35,288 nt of DNA, taken from positions 1-35,288 of IMG/VR virus record IMGVR_UViG_3300028800_000222; one strand, 5' to 3'. The notes under the pieces are model-generated. The model was not told the origin of the DNA, ran no database searches, and saw only the letters and a program-made list of their open reading frames with translations. Both the position numbers and the translations under genes were made by a program. The stretch comes from a virus. Below are positions 15,628 through 23,643 of the stretch, one piece after another (position 1 is the stretch's first letter; each line of letters opens with the position of its first letter).

Positions 15628-16839
15628 TTAAGAAAGTACTTTAGTCGCGTATTGCGCATGCCATTTAAAGCCGCAAAGTAAATCTATACGCATATAGTTT
15701 TGATATCCTAAAATATCACCAGTTTGTGTTACTGCGAGTGATAAACCAGTTTCAGGATCAACAGCTACTGATGCATAAGGAACTTGGAGCTTGTAAAGTG
15801 GAGGGCATACAATATCAAGGCCTCGACTTGGGTATGCTACGTTTACATTATAAGAACCCACCATCGTAACAGGCGCGTCATCAGGAATAGGATTTGATAC
15901 GTTTCTGTTAGGATTTAAAGTGTCAGATATAATGACGGGCAACACTGTGATTGTGACGTTTCCTGAGCCATCAGAGTTCGCAGCAGCTTGTACTACAAAC
16001 TGCATATCTTGACCAGTAGCAGCACGTCCCACAGGGTTTACAGATTGAACGCCAGCTATGGAAATTACATCACCTGGTAAGAAGTAGTTTGTAACGCTTA
16101 TAGTTGCGCCATTCATGACTATTGTATTACCAGAAGACACAGCACCATTCACTAAGAGTGGGTCAGAAGAATGTAGGGTCGGCCCGGCTCCAGCTATATG
16201 ATGCTTAATATTCTGAGACTGGAAAATATCAAAATAAGATAAGTGACCAATCGCAGAAGAGCGTACGATGTCCTCGTTAAATACTGGAGTGAAGTTATTA
16301 AGGAGCGCACCTTTCAAGCTTGAACCATCACGTACAGTCATCGCTAAATATGCATCAGATGCAATATTAACGCCTTGCTCGAGTAACTTCGCGCCTGCTG
16401 TATCTACAGTTGTGAAGCTGTTGATAGGGACGCCTGCAGTGCCTGTGAAGAAGTTCAAATCTAGTTCAGCAGATCCAGAAATGTCCTTTTCCATCTGTGT
16501 AATAATTTCCTGTATTGCAGGAGCAATAAACACACGGGAGAAGTCTTCAATACGTAATGTCAAATCTTGAATTGTATAGGCAATAAGTGCGTGGTACTGG
16601 TGCGCAATTACTATTGTCTCGACCGTTTCAATAATCGACTGAGGAGTTGCAACGGAACCATCACCAACTATAAAGTGGTTTTGGCGTCTGACCTGCAGCG
16701 TATCACCGATTTTGTAACCGGACGAAACAAAATCATCTTGGTAGATACGGCTTGCAGTCATGACAAATGGTGCATTGTTTGCAAACATTGCAAGTGCTGT
16801 ATTACTGACTAGGTCAGTTGTAATAAATTGGTTAGTCAT
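15628..16839 (-). CDS. major capsid protein, P22 coat protein family
   Basis: 403 residues (P22 coat is 430). Family features: MTNQFITTDLVSNTALAMFA at the start, an N-arm followed by SGYKIGDTLQVRRQNHFIVG, a spine-helix region with EITQMEKDISGSAELDLNFF-like text, FNEDIVRSSAIGHLSYFDIF, and an inserted beta domain around 230-330 that corresponds to the P22 I-domain. Ends with LLCGFKWHAQYATKVLS. It is preceded by the scaffold and portal genes in the canonical order. ATG follows GGAGCAATTTAA. Confidence 0.9.
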   Translation of the reverse strand: MTNQFITTDLVSNTALAMFANNAPFVMTASRIYQDDFVSSGYKIGDTLQVRRQNHFIVGDGSVATPQSIIETVETIVIAHQYHALIAYTIQDLTLRIEDFSRVFIAPAIQEIITQMEKDISGSAELDLNFFTGTAGVPINSFTTVDTAGAKLLEQGVNIASDAYLAMTVRDGSSLKGALLNNFTPVFNEDIVRSSAIGHLSYFDIFQSQNIKHHIAGAGPTLHSSDPLLVNGAVSSGNTIVMNGATISVTNYFLPGDVISIAGVQSVNPVGRAATGQDMQFVVQAAANSDGSGNVTITVLPVIISDTLNPNRNVSNPIPDDAPVTMVGSYNVNVAYPSRGLDIVCPPLYKLQVPYASVAVDPETGLSLAVTQTGDILGYQNYMRIDLLCGFKWHAQYATKVLS

Positions 16840-16893
16840 TTAAATTGCTCCATTAATCCTTTAATGGGCACTTAAAATAGCCGGGTCTCAAAT

Positions 16894-16912
16894 GGTTTTA
16901 ATCCTTAAAACC
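16894..16912. repeat. perfect hairpin between scaffold and coat genes
   Basis: GGTTTTAA (16894-16901) and TTAAAACC (16905-16912) pair perfectly around a three-base loop. An outer pair, GGCACTT (16867-16873) and AAGTGCC (16924-16930), encloses it and reaches the last codons of the scaffold gene. There is no U tract. The element may set the ratio of scaffold to coat by RNA processing or partial termination. Confidence 0.5.
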
Positions 16913-16915
16913 GCG

Positions 16916-17731
16916 TCACTTAAAAGTGCCTGCCTTCATACGCGCTCTGATAACAGAGGGTGGCGTTTTATCCGTAATCGCATTTGAAGAATGAGCTGGA
17001 TTTGGTCTGATGGAGCCAATAGGGTTAGCTCTCGAAGGAGTCGATTGCTTACCCGTATTGCCGCCCATCAAAGAAAATGACAGCTTATTAACTTCTCGTG
17101 CTTGATCTAGTGGATGGAGTTTTGAGATTCGTTCCAGTTCTGATTTATTCTTACCGAGTTTGTAGGCAACTTCAGCAGGGTTTTCAACGAGCAATAGTGC
17201 ATCCCGCACATGTGGAGTAAAGGGAATATCATCGCCTCGTACCACGTCGTCAAAATCATCGTACTTGTCAGACGCTTTATCAAATTCGCTATGCAACCGC
17301 TCGTATTGCTTATGCACATGAGCTTGACGTTCTGCGTCTTTTGCTTGGCGTTCGGCGTGTTCCTTTGCGCCTAGAGCCAAGCGTACTGCATGCTGAATTC
17401 TCTCCTCTTCATTCATTCCGGGCGGAATGGGCTGCCCAGGTGATGGATAAGGATTTGAGTTATAAGAATATGAGTCATGTGGGTTAGCGCTATCGCTATG
17501 GGAATTTGTTTCAAGATGCATGATTCTCTCTTGCAACTGTCGCATCTCCCTTGCGTGCTTTTTGGCTTGCATGCCCAGACGTTTTTTGACCCCATAAGGA
17601 TCTCCGTCTGAATGTTCGCCCTCGTCTGGGTTAACAGTCGAGTTATCTAACTCTGGTGCCTCATCTTCCTGTGCCGCACTTACTTCTTCGGCAATCATAT
17701 TCTCATCTGATTCCAATTCTTTTATCTCCAT
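16916..17731 (-). CDS. capsid scaffolding protein
   Basis: 271 residues, between portal and coat as in P22 (gp8). Acidic, disordered N-terminus (EEVSAAQEDEAPELDNSTVN), then a conserved-looking segment DPYGVKKRLGMQAKKHAREM with a coiled coil, then a Pro/Ser/Tyr linker, a second helical part (RLALGAKEHAERQAKDAERQ) and a basic C-terminus (VIRARMKAGTFK). P22 scaffold binds coat through a basic C-terminal helix-turn-helix, which the basic tail here could mirror. ATG at 17731 has no strong Shine-Dalgarno; the leader has a small hairpin (GAGAG/CTCTC near 17778-17791). Confidence 0.75.
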   Translation of the reverse strand: MEIKELESDENMIAEEVSAAQEDEAPELDNSTVNPDEGEHSDGDPYGVKKRLGMQAKKHAREMRQLQERIMHLETNSHSDSANPHDSYSYNSNPYPSPGQPIPPGMNEEERIQHAVRLALGAKEHAERQAKDAERQAHVHKQYERLHSEFDKASDKYDDFDDVVRGDDIPFTPHVRDALLLVENPAEVAYKLGKNKSELERISKLHPLDQAREVNKLSFSLMGGNTGKQSTPSRANPIGSIRPNPAHSSNAITDKTPPSVIRARMKAGTFK

Positions 17732-17794
17732 ATCGACATTTGTAATGTCCTAAACCTTACGGTAGGTCTGAAACCCTGAGAGTTCCCTCTCGTC

Positions 17795-17816
17795 TAGTTC
17801 AAGTATAGTTCAAGTT
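17795..17816. repeat. short tandem repeat between portal and scaffold genes
   Basis: TAGTTCAAGT occurs twice in tandem (period 11) in the 135-base gap. Nearby, CCCCA/TGGGG (about 17832-17845) gives a short GC hairpin. This could be a protein-binding or RNA element for scaffold expression; a clear promoter was not found. Confidence 0.3.
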
Positions 17817-17866
17817 ATTTTGCAATTGAAACCCCACCTGTGGGGATAAAGTGCAATTTTTACTTT

Positions 17867-20062
17867 TTATGTTCCGTTATCAGTTTGTTTCTCTTCTTTC
17901 TTATGCGGATTAGCATGTTTATGTAAATCGGCTAGTATCTTGGCCAAGTCTGTAGAAAACTTGGATTCTGCTTTTTCTTTATCTAGTCCATGGGCGAGCC
18001 TTGTTTTTTCTAAGCTTGCTTGGTGATTGTAAATGTCCAACTGACTGTCGAGTTCAACTTTCTGCGCTTTTAATAGCAGATCGGCCTTGTCGAGTTCATG
18101 TTGCTGACGTTCAAGTTCTAATTTTTCTTGTTTGTTTTTTATTTCAGCAATTTTGGATTGCAACTCCATTTGCATGAGTTGTTCTTGTGGGTTAGGTGGA
18201 GCAGGCGGCAATTCCTTACCTTCTTCTTCTGCAATAATTTTCGGCGGCACAAGAGTTTTAAAGCGCTCAGCAATCTGTGGCATGTATTGTACATCAAGAT
18301 TCTTAGCCCAAAGGTCTGCCACAAGTGGGAATGTTTGGGGTGCTGCTTGTAATGTTTGTTGGAAGAATTCTAGAGCGACCTCTTTTTGAACTGCGAATGA
18401 TGGCCCCGTATCAATTTCAATATCATACTCATCATCATCGAGCACGTTCTCACGCTCTGGCTCACCTTCTTCATTTTGACCTATAATTTTATTTAAGACT
18501 ATAGATTCGGTTCTACCATCTGGCTTTGAAACTATGAAAGGACGCTCATGCTCTCCTGCAATAACAGGTAGTAAATCTAGTACGATTCTTCCGCCTTGCT
18601 CAATTGCTTGATTTAAGTTACTAAACCAAACTCCTGCTGACATTGAGCCTTCCATTTTACGCTCACGCCGTGCTTTTCCAGACATATCGTGACCTTGGAG
18701 CGCTTCGTTTTCTGAAAAGCCTAGAATTTCTCGGATGTCTTGGCAACCGCGCTGGAATTGTTGGAAAAGACCTTGTGATATTTCCCAGGCCGGCATTTTC
18801 TGCGGCATCTGTCCGGTTTTTGGGTCAGGTTTAGCCGTGAGGATGCCCATTTGAAGCTCAGGATTCCGCCACATTTGTTCATTGCCCACAATGTTGTCTG
18901 GTGTTCCGAGCCATTGTTCACGTCGTCTATTTTTTATTTCTGCTGTTATTTCAGAACCTACATAGTTCACAAACTTCTGCGCATCGCGTGCCTCATGAAT
19001 AAATGAGCGCGTGTATTGTTGTCCGTTTACATAGTTTGAATCCCCATCTACAAACACTTGAGGCAGATATTTTGACGGCCAATCAGTGAACTTAATGATT
19101 TCATTTTGCGTAAGAAGATATTGTCTAATTTTGTAATCTTTTTCCATGCGCTCGCCATGTATTTCAGGAATTCCGCGCCTAATCATATCTCCTACAATTT
19201 GAGAACTATCAGCTAAAGAGCGTTGCATCTCAATTTCTCTTTGCATCTCAAACCATTCATATTCTGTGACAGTCTGGCCATTTGTGAGTAGCAAAAGTTT
19301 AACGGGAAACCATTCTTTTTGCGTGTACTTACAAACGACAATTGTGTCTCTAGTTTCCCATTGAAAATCTAGTAATGAGCGAGGGTCAGTGTATGAGACA
19401 GGGTTTATAACGCCTGGGAATGTTGCGAAGAACTCTGGCTTTCCGTACAAGAATTGTCTAGCGCAAAAATCTCCATCTCCCTTATGAGGCTTTAATGCCA
19501 CGGGGTCAAATGATACACGTGAGGTATCAGGTATAAGCTCATACCTTATGACTTGATTAAATGAATTTGGCTCGTAATCTAGCACTATTTCAAAAGCACC
19601 AAAGCCCATCATAAGAGCTGAGCGGAATGCTGTTTGATAAACTAAATCGTTTTGTGACTGGTAAGATATTGTTCGAACTAAGTCAGCTCGTATATCAATT
19701 TGCTTTTCATTGGCACGTCCTGTAAGTGAGCGTACCATTAGATCGGGTTTATTTTTGCGTTGCTCAGCAAGTATCTTTTTAACGGGATCGTAAAGTTTAT
19801 TAAAAGTCATTGCAGGTACAAAAGTACGTGAGAACTCGGAACGTTCAACTGCAGACCACATATCTCTTACGAGAAATTTCATGTCATCTCGGCCACGTAC
19901 TATATTTTCCCCAAAATACCCATCCCAAAGCACCATGTTTTCACGGGCTTTGACAAGTACTTCTCGCTCGTCTATGCCTGCGTCATCAAGATCGCTAAGC
20001 AGTTTATCGCGAATAGACTCTGATTCTTCAACTGGCACCATTGGGTGTGCAATGACTTCCAT
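17867..20062 (-). CDS. portal protein, P22-like
   Basis: 731 residues (P22 portal is 725). Typical segments: WDGYFGENIVRGRDDMKFLV, VPAMTFNKLYDPVKKILAEQ, RSALMMGFGAFEIVLDYEPN, GDSNYVNGQQYTRSFIHEAR. The body ends in a long charged coiled coil at about 630-715 (KIAEIKNKQEKLELERQQHE), equivalent to the barrel helix of the P22 portal that reaches into the head. The protein forms the dodecameric ring through which DNA is packaged and ejected. ATG at 20062 is preceded by GGGGAGAAATAAGA. Confidence 0.9.
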   Translation of the reverse strand: MEVIAHPMVPVEESESIRDKLLSDLDDAGIDEREVLVKARENMVLWDGYFGENIVRGRDDMKFLVRDMWSAVERSEFSRTFVPAMTFNKLYDPVKKILAEQRKNKPDLMVRSLTGRANEKQIDIRADLVRTISYQSQNDLVYQTAFRSALMMGFGAFEIVLDYEPNSFNQVIRYELIPDTSRVSFDPVALKPHKGDGDFCARQFLYGKPEFFATFPGVINPVSYTDPRSLLDFQWETRDTIVVCKYTQKEWFPVKLLLLTNGQTVTEYEWFEMQREIEMQRSLADSSQIVGDMIRRGIPEIHGERMEKDYKIRQYLLTQNEIIKFTDWPSKYLPQVFVDGDSNYVNGQQYTRSFIHEARDAQKFVNYVGSEITAEIKNRRREQWLGTPDNIVGNEQMWRNPELQMGILTAKPDPKTGQMPQKMPAWEISQGLFQQFQRGCQDIREILGFSENEALQGHDMSGKARRERKMEGSMSAGVWFSNLNQAIEQGGRIVLDLLPVIAGEHERPFIVSKPDGRTESIVLNKIIGQNEEGEPERENVLDDDEYDIEIDTGPSFAVQKEVALEFFQQTLQAAPQTFPLVADLWAKNLDVQYMPQIAERFKTLVPPKIIAEEEGKELPPAPPNPQEQLMQMELQSKIAEIKNKQEKLELERQQHELDKADLLLKAQKVELDSQLDIYNHQASLEKTRLAHGLDKEKAESKFSTDLAKILADLHKHANPHKKEEKQTDNGT

Positions 20063-20090
20063 TTCTTATTTCTCCCCAATCCTAGGGTTG

Positions 20091-20115
20091 AATCGGTGAC
20101 AAGTTGTCACCGATT
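20091..20115. repeat. near-perfect palindrome/hairpin between Tad2-like and portal genes
   Basis: AATCGGTGACAA and TTGTCACCGATT are exact complements around a single G (20103), giving an 11-bp stem with a 3-base loop. It sits in the 59-base gap between the DUF2829/Tad2-like gene and the portal gene. No U tract follows on the minus strand. It could be a protein-binding palindrome or a transcript processing hairpin. Confidence 0.55.
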
Positions 20116-20121
20116 GACTTA

Positions 20122-20379
20122 TTATGCTGCTGGTAAAACTTCTGGTGGTGTAACTTGATCAATTGTTGCTGGAGAATGCTTAAATATTTCCCAGTCGCTA
20201 GAGATTAAGTCTTCATAAGAAAATATGAAGTTGCCAGCGTTTGGAGATGGTGATAATACAATTTTCCATACATGAGCCATACCAGGCATTAAAGATAGAT
20301 ATCCGTCTTGCGGACTCCAGCCAGTTCTGTGCATTGCATCACCTAATTTTAAATGTTCTAACGCTTCACTTAACTGCAT
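20122..20379 (-). CDS. DUF2829 protein, Thoeris anti-defence Tad2-like
   Basis: 85 residues. It matches the DUF2829 pattern: LSEALEHLKLGDAMHRTGWS at the start ('f.eAl..lk.Gkk..R.gW'), a central strand pair (GYLSLMPG, HVWKIVLSPS), and the closing FSYEDLISSDWEIFKH ('DllA.DWei'). DUF2829 contains Tad2, a phage protein that binds the signalling nucleotide made by Thoeris TIR proteins and so blocks that defence. This copy has a shorter middle loop than typical members and a Pro-rich tail. ATG is placed by AAGGAGAAGTAAA. It lies in the packaging part of the late operon, not in an early anti-defence cluster. Family call is strong; sequestering activity is inferred. Confidence 0.75.
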   Translation of the reverse strand: MQLSEALEHLKLGDAMHRTGWSPQDGYLSLMPGMAHVWKIVLSPSPNAGNFIFSYEDLISSDWEIFKHSPATIDQVTPPEVLPAA

Positions 20380-20380
20380 T

Positions 20381-20551
20381 TTACTTCTCCTTTTTGTTAA
20401 TTAAATCTTCATCCACTTCTATAAGTTTTCCACAAAATTTATCCATCATTTCATTAACACAATATATGCACCAGCGACCACTTATACCATTACTCCACAT
20501 AATGCGCTCATCTTTAGATAATTCCCCGTGTTTTTCACAAACATATTTCAT
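20381..20551 (-). CDS. 56-residue putative zinc-finger protein
   Basis: Frame starts MKYVCEKHGELSKDERIMWS and has CIYC near residues 28-31, so a Cys-x2-His plus Cys-x2-Cys metal site is plausible. Its start is one base from the stop of the upstream gene and its end carries the ribosome binding site of the Tad2-like gene, which supports that it is real. Similar short 'CxxHG...CxxC' proteins are common in phages; function unknown. Confidence 0.65.
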   Translation of the reverse strand: MKYVCEKHGELSKDERIMWSNGISGRWCIYCVNEMMDKFCGKLIEVDEDLINKKEK

Positions 20552-20552
20552 A

Positions 20553-20810
20553 TCATGGCAATACCGTCAATCGGCAAGAACCATTTGTAAAAACGGGCTT
20601 ATACCATTGATGACCATCAGAACCTACAGCCGCAACAAAGTCTGTTGCATAAACTGCAGCACTTTGCGTCTTAATATAGTTGTCCAGGAAGCCCGCGGCT
20701 GAGATTTCAGCAAGTGTGTTATTAGGACAGTATAGATGTCCTATGCGTGGGATAATGTTGTTTTGTCCGGCGAAATTAAGTGTAAACTGGTTAATCTGTG
20801 GTGCTGTCAT
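20553..20810 (-). CDS. conserved phage hypothetical protein
   Basis: 85 residues: APQINQFTLNFAGQNNIIPR, then IGHLYCPNNTLAEISAAGFL and PVFTNGSCRLTVLP. The whole length looks like a small beta-rich family seen in phage late operons, usually without assigned function. ATG follows AAGGAGAACAAC. Likely structural or virion-associated. Confidence 0.55.
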   Translation of the reverse strand: MTAPQINQFTLNFAGQNNIIPRIGHLYCPNNTLAEISAAGFLDNYIKTQSAAVYATDFVAAVGSDGHQWYKPVFTNGSCRLTVLP

Positions 20811-20828
20811 GTTGTTCTCCTTGTCATA

Positions 20829-21071
20829 TTAAATTACTTTTCTGTATTTTTTTGGGACTTTCGGTATTCTTTTCCAGGCTACAATATCATATAGAGCGTC
20901 TAAAGATACAGGTCTTGTAAATACATTGGTTCGATCGATTTTCTTAGGATAAAATCTACATCCTATGAAACCTAATCCTACAACTCTCCCATTAGTTACA
21001 AGCACAATTTCAAAAGACGTTGGTAAGCTTTTTTTAACATCGTTCCACCCGCGTATATGTATATGTCTCAT
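20829..21071 (-). CDS. DUF551-like small protein
   Basis: 80 residues from ATG at 21071, chosen because it forms the classic ATGA overlap with the terminase stop; a GTG six bases upstream is the alternative. The pattern GWNDVKKSLPTSFEIVLVTN at the start and IVAWKRIPKVPKKYRKV at the end fits DUF551 ('W..v...lP..g..Vlv ... vtHW.pLP..P'), though it is more divergent than the early-operon copy at 35071. Function of DUF551 is unknown. Confidence 0.5.
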   Translation of the reverse strand: MRHIHIRGWNDVKKSLPTSFEIVLVTNGRVVGLGFIGCRFYPKKIDRTNVFTRPVSLDALYDIVAWKRIPKVPKKYRKVI

Positions 21072-22627
21072 TGCCACCTAAACACTGGATTAAACATGTT
21101 CTCAGGCTCTTTGCCGCCCATCTTCTCTTGACTGATTCTATCAGAAGCAAGCTCCAAACATCCATATCCTAACCCATCCATTGGGTGTGATGCCATGTTT
21201 TTATTAGGCTTGTCTTTATAGCGCTCTTCGCCAGAGACCGCAACCCTTGCATAAACATAATCTTTAACAAATCCCTTAAATAGTATAGGGCAGTTGCGCC
21301 TATCAAGCACGAGCCCTGGCTTACCATCTATCATTTTGTTTAGAAAGTATTTAACACTAGCAAGTCTTGGGTCAATGTCATTAGTGCGTGCGGCTCTTGT
21401 TGGAATGCCAAGCGATGTAAGCTCACCTATGCATGACATTTCCTCAATGACCTCTGACCTATTGTTACCCGCAGGGTCGGCTAGTGACATGCCGACTTTG
21501 CAGTACGGAAAGTCCTTAAGCAAACTCGGCATAACAACCGAATCAGCAAAGCTTCTTATGCCCATACCATCAGCCACATACTCTTTCAATATTAAAAGCT
21601 GTCCTCGGGGGGATAATTGCATTACCACGCACGCAGGTGTTAGACCAAAGTCCCAGCCAAGTATTAGCTGTTCACCTTGAATTGCTGTTATTGATTCAAC
21701 AGCATGAAAATCAGGATTGAATTCAGGATAAACACGCTTGCCAAAACCAACTGCACCATATTCACCAAGACAAAAAACTTTAATGAATTCTTGCGATTGT
21801 CCTTCTGCGAGCATTTCATAATAATTGTCAGGTAGATGATTTGCATTGTCAGCGCTAGGATTACGTATCCATTTGTTGTCATGTTTTATAAGTCCTGGTG
21901 GTTGCTTAAAAAGCTTGTGATTTGGAAAAACTTGCTCTTCAAAATCCTTGTAAATCCAGTGGTCATCTTCGGGAGGGTTGGTATCAGCTATTATTCCAGA
22001 CCAGTACGGTTCAGGACAAAATGCCTTAGATGGATAGCGGTTAACACGACCTTTCATATGCGCAAGGGCTGCTTTCGGAACCTCTGAGAGTTCGTTAATA
22101 TAGCAGCCTGTAAGCTCCAAAGATTTAATCTTGCGCACATCTTCTGGTCTATCGAGGGCTATGAAAAGTAATTCTAGCTCTACAACACCATAGCCATCGT
22201 TAAATGTATGCTCATAAGTGAGTATTGGCTTTTGGCGCTTACGAATGTCTCCTAGCTCACCAAACCACGACAACCACGTTGCGAGAGTTGTGGTCTGGAG
22301 TTCTCCTGAGGTGTTGCGTACAATGCCCCATCGGCTTCTACGTCTTCCAGAATGCCATTTGGGTATGGCACATGCGCGCTCAACAATTTCTGCAGCTGCG
22401 AGTGTACTTTTTCCGCTTCCGTAAGGGCCCATAATGACGCGCACAAAGCTGTCATCGAGATGAAAAGCACGACCGGTCTCAGTCGGAATATAGATTTTAT
22501 CTTCATTATGTCCATGTATGATTACCTCCTTGGTGATGTGATTGATAGTGATTTGTCGTTCTACTTCTTTACGATGTGATTCTTCTATCTGTTCTATGCG
22601 CTTAAGTAAGGCTGCGGGGGACATCAT
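21068..22627 (-). CDS. terminase large subunit
   Basis: 519 residues with ATPase and nuclease halves. Walker A is GPYGSGKST at 67-75; Walker B-like LTGCYINELSEV at 172-183 has the catalytic Glu. The RNase H-like nuclease half shows GWDFGLTP with D326, LADPAGN with D384 and HPMDGLGYG with D484. It drives DNA into the head through the portal and cuts the concatemer. Its start overlaps the zinc-ribbon gene by four bases (ATGA); an adjacent ATG at 22624 is equally possible. The nucleic acid end type (headful or cos) cannot be told from sequence alone, though P22-like partners suggest headful. Confidence 0.9.
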   Translation of the reverse strand: MMSPAALLKRIEQIEESHRKEVERQITINHITKEVIIHGHNEDKIYIPTETGRAFHLDDSFVRVIMGPYGSGKSTLAAAEIVERACAIPKWHSGRRRSRWGIVRNTSGELQTTTLATWLSWFGELGDIRKRQKPILTYEHTFNDGYGVVELELLFIALDRPEDVRKIKSLELTGCYINELSEVPKAALAHMKGRVNRYPSKAFCPEPYWSGIIADTNPPEDDHWIYKDFEEQVFPNHKLFKQPPGLIKHDNKWIRNPSADNANHLPDNYYEMLAEGQSQEFIKVFCLGEYGAVGFGKRVYPEFNPDFHAVESITAIQGEQLILGWDFGLTPACVVMQLSPRGQLLILKEYVADGMGIRSFADSVVMPSLLKDFPYCKVGMSLADPAGNNRSEVIEEMSCIGELTSLGIPTRAARTNDIDPRLASVKYFLNKMIDGKPGLVLDRRNCPILFKGFVKDYVYARVAVSGEERYKDKPNKNMASHPMDGLGYGCLELASDRISQEKMGGKEPENMFNPVFRWQ

Positions 22628-22815
22628 TTCTCAAGCACCCTTTTAGGCGGGATAGTTTTAAAAGTGGGATTATAATTGTCTCGGTAATGCTCTTGCGTTG
22701 TAAATCTCACGCCACACTTGAGACACTCTCGACGTCTGTAGGTCTGGTTAATTTCGTGTTTTTGTACTGTTTCTACAACACTTGAGTTAGAGTAATGGCA
22801 GTGGGGGCATTCCAT
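22624..22815 (-). CDS. NrdR-type zinc ribbon protein without ATP-cone
   Basis: 63 residues. MECPHCHYSNSSVVETV with CPHC (3-6), then RRRECLKCGVRFTTQEHY with CLKC (31-34): this is the N-terminal zinc ribbon of the NrdR repressor, which in bacteria binds promoters of ribonucleotide reductase genes. The ATP-cone domain that follows in NrdR is missing. A free ribbon could bind DNA near phage or host promoters, or bind the packaging machinery, as it is coupled to the terminase gene (ATGA overlap). Function is inferred only from the domain. Confidence 0.75.
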   Translation of the reverse strand: MECPHCHYSNSSVVETVQKHEINQTYRRRECLKCGVRFTTQEHYRDNYNPTFKTIPPKRVLEK

Positions 22816-23003
22816 TATTTTCTAAGCCCCCTCAATGTCTTAAACATCTGAGCGTGAGTTGATGCTTGAGTAAATCTCTTTGATTGTTTTTTAGTTGATT
22901 CGACAGTATATTTATCATCATCTGCATTCTCGAATGCGGGCGCTGTCTCCTCTTTACGCTTTTCTCGTGTCTTGTGTACCCATCTATTAGGTATTGCGCG
23001 CAT
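22815..23003 (-). CDS. small basic hypothetical protein
   Basis: 62 residues, highly charged, basic at both ends (RWVHKTREKRKEETAPAFEN, STHAQMFKTLRGLRK). One-base overlap (TAATG) with the zinc-ribbon gene and a good AAGGA at 7 bases upstream of ATG. No family recognised. It probably contacts DNA or the packaging complex, but that is a guess from charge and position. Confidence 0.5.
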   Translation of the reverse strand: MRAIPNRWVHKTREKRKEETAPAFENADDDKYTVESTKKQSKRFTQASTHAQMFKTLRGLRK

Positions 23004-23033
23004 CTTAGTCCTTAAGAGCTAGTTACTGGTTAG

Positions 23034-23243
23034 TTATTTCTTCTTTTTGCCTAAGACTTTATCAGCCTTGGCGTCTATCTTTGCCTTGGTTGAAGGTGAT
23101 AGCTTGCCTTTGTGCTCCATTTCAGATGCTCTACTTTTGGCGTTTCTAGCGTGTGCTTTGTCAGGCATAGGGTACTTTTTCTCACCAGGTAGCCCAAATT
23201 CACCCTTGGGGATTTTCTTGCGTTCTTTCGTTGTTAACTTCAT
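23034..23243 (-). CDS. small conserved basic phage protein
   Basis: 69 residues: LTTKERKKIPKGEFGLPGEK, then KYPMPDKAHARNAKSRASEM and a KKKK end. The 'eFalPgerkYPi.DkaHArnAlaR' motif is widespread in phage proteins, often as a free short protein or a domain of larger ones; function unclear. It overlaps the end of the alpha-CTD-like gene by 44 bases in another frame, so its start codon lies inside that gene. Confidence 0.65.
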   Translation of the reverse strand: MKLTTKERKKIPKGEFGLPGEKKYPMPDKAHARNAKSRASEMEHKGKLSPSTKAKIDAKADKVLGKKKK

Positions 23244-23643
23244 TAGTCTCTTCCTTTAGTTTTAGTCCTAGCTTATCTAAATGATAAATAATTTCAGCGA
23301 TAGCTATAGTTGTAATGTGTTCTATGCCAATAATATCACTGCGTGTTCGTTCTACGAGTTCACCAACTTTCATTATACCTGCGTTCATGAGAGTGGTATA
23401 AACCGAAGGGGAGAGTCCTATCGCTGAAACTGGGGTAGAGAGTATGTTTGAGCCCTCTTGCTTCTCATCTATGTCATCCTCAGGAGTACTTTTAGATGAT
23501 CTTATGATCATCGATCTTAATACATTGATGTTTTCGTGAATTGTGAGGAAAGCTTTATTATCAGATGCTTGATAAGCACCAAACGCGAATAATGCTATGC
23601 CTTGGAGAGCACTGGGTAGATCGTCTTTTTTACTTGTATTCAT
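23200..23643 (-). CDS. RNA polymerase alpha C-terminal domain-like protein
   Basis: 147 residues. Residues about 70-131 (TPVSAIGLSPSVYTTLMNAG, IMKVGELVERTRSDIIGIEH, TTIAIAEIIYHLDKLGLKLK) line up with the alpha-CTD of bacterial RNA polymerase ('pv..LgLs....L..agI..vgeLv.rt..dLl.i.nlg.ks..EI...L...gL.L'), a helix-hairpin-helix fold that binds UP elements and activators. By eye, the Escherichia coli DNA-contact residues R265, N268, K271 and the GK loop are replaced here (S, T, M, and TTIA), so DNA binding may be lost and partner binding kept. The N-terminal 65 residues are unlike RpoA. It sits among packaging genes. Confidence 0.7.
   Translation of the reverse strand: MNTSKKDDLPSALQGIALFAFGAYQASDNKAFLTIHENINVLRSMIIRSSKSTPEDDIDEKQEGSNILSTPVSAIGLSPSVYTTLMNAGIMKVGELVERTRSDIIGIEHITTIAIAEIIYHLDKLGLKLKEETNEVNNERTQENPQG

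Noticed and set aside
20241-20702. 153-codon plus-strand frame across the Tad2-like and zinc-finger genes
   Set aside because: It opposes three tightly packed minus-strand genes with good start signals and has no family features.
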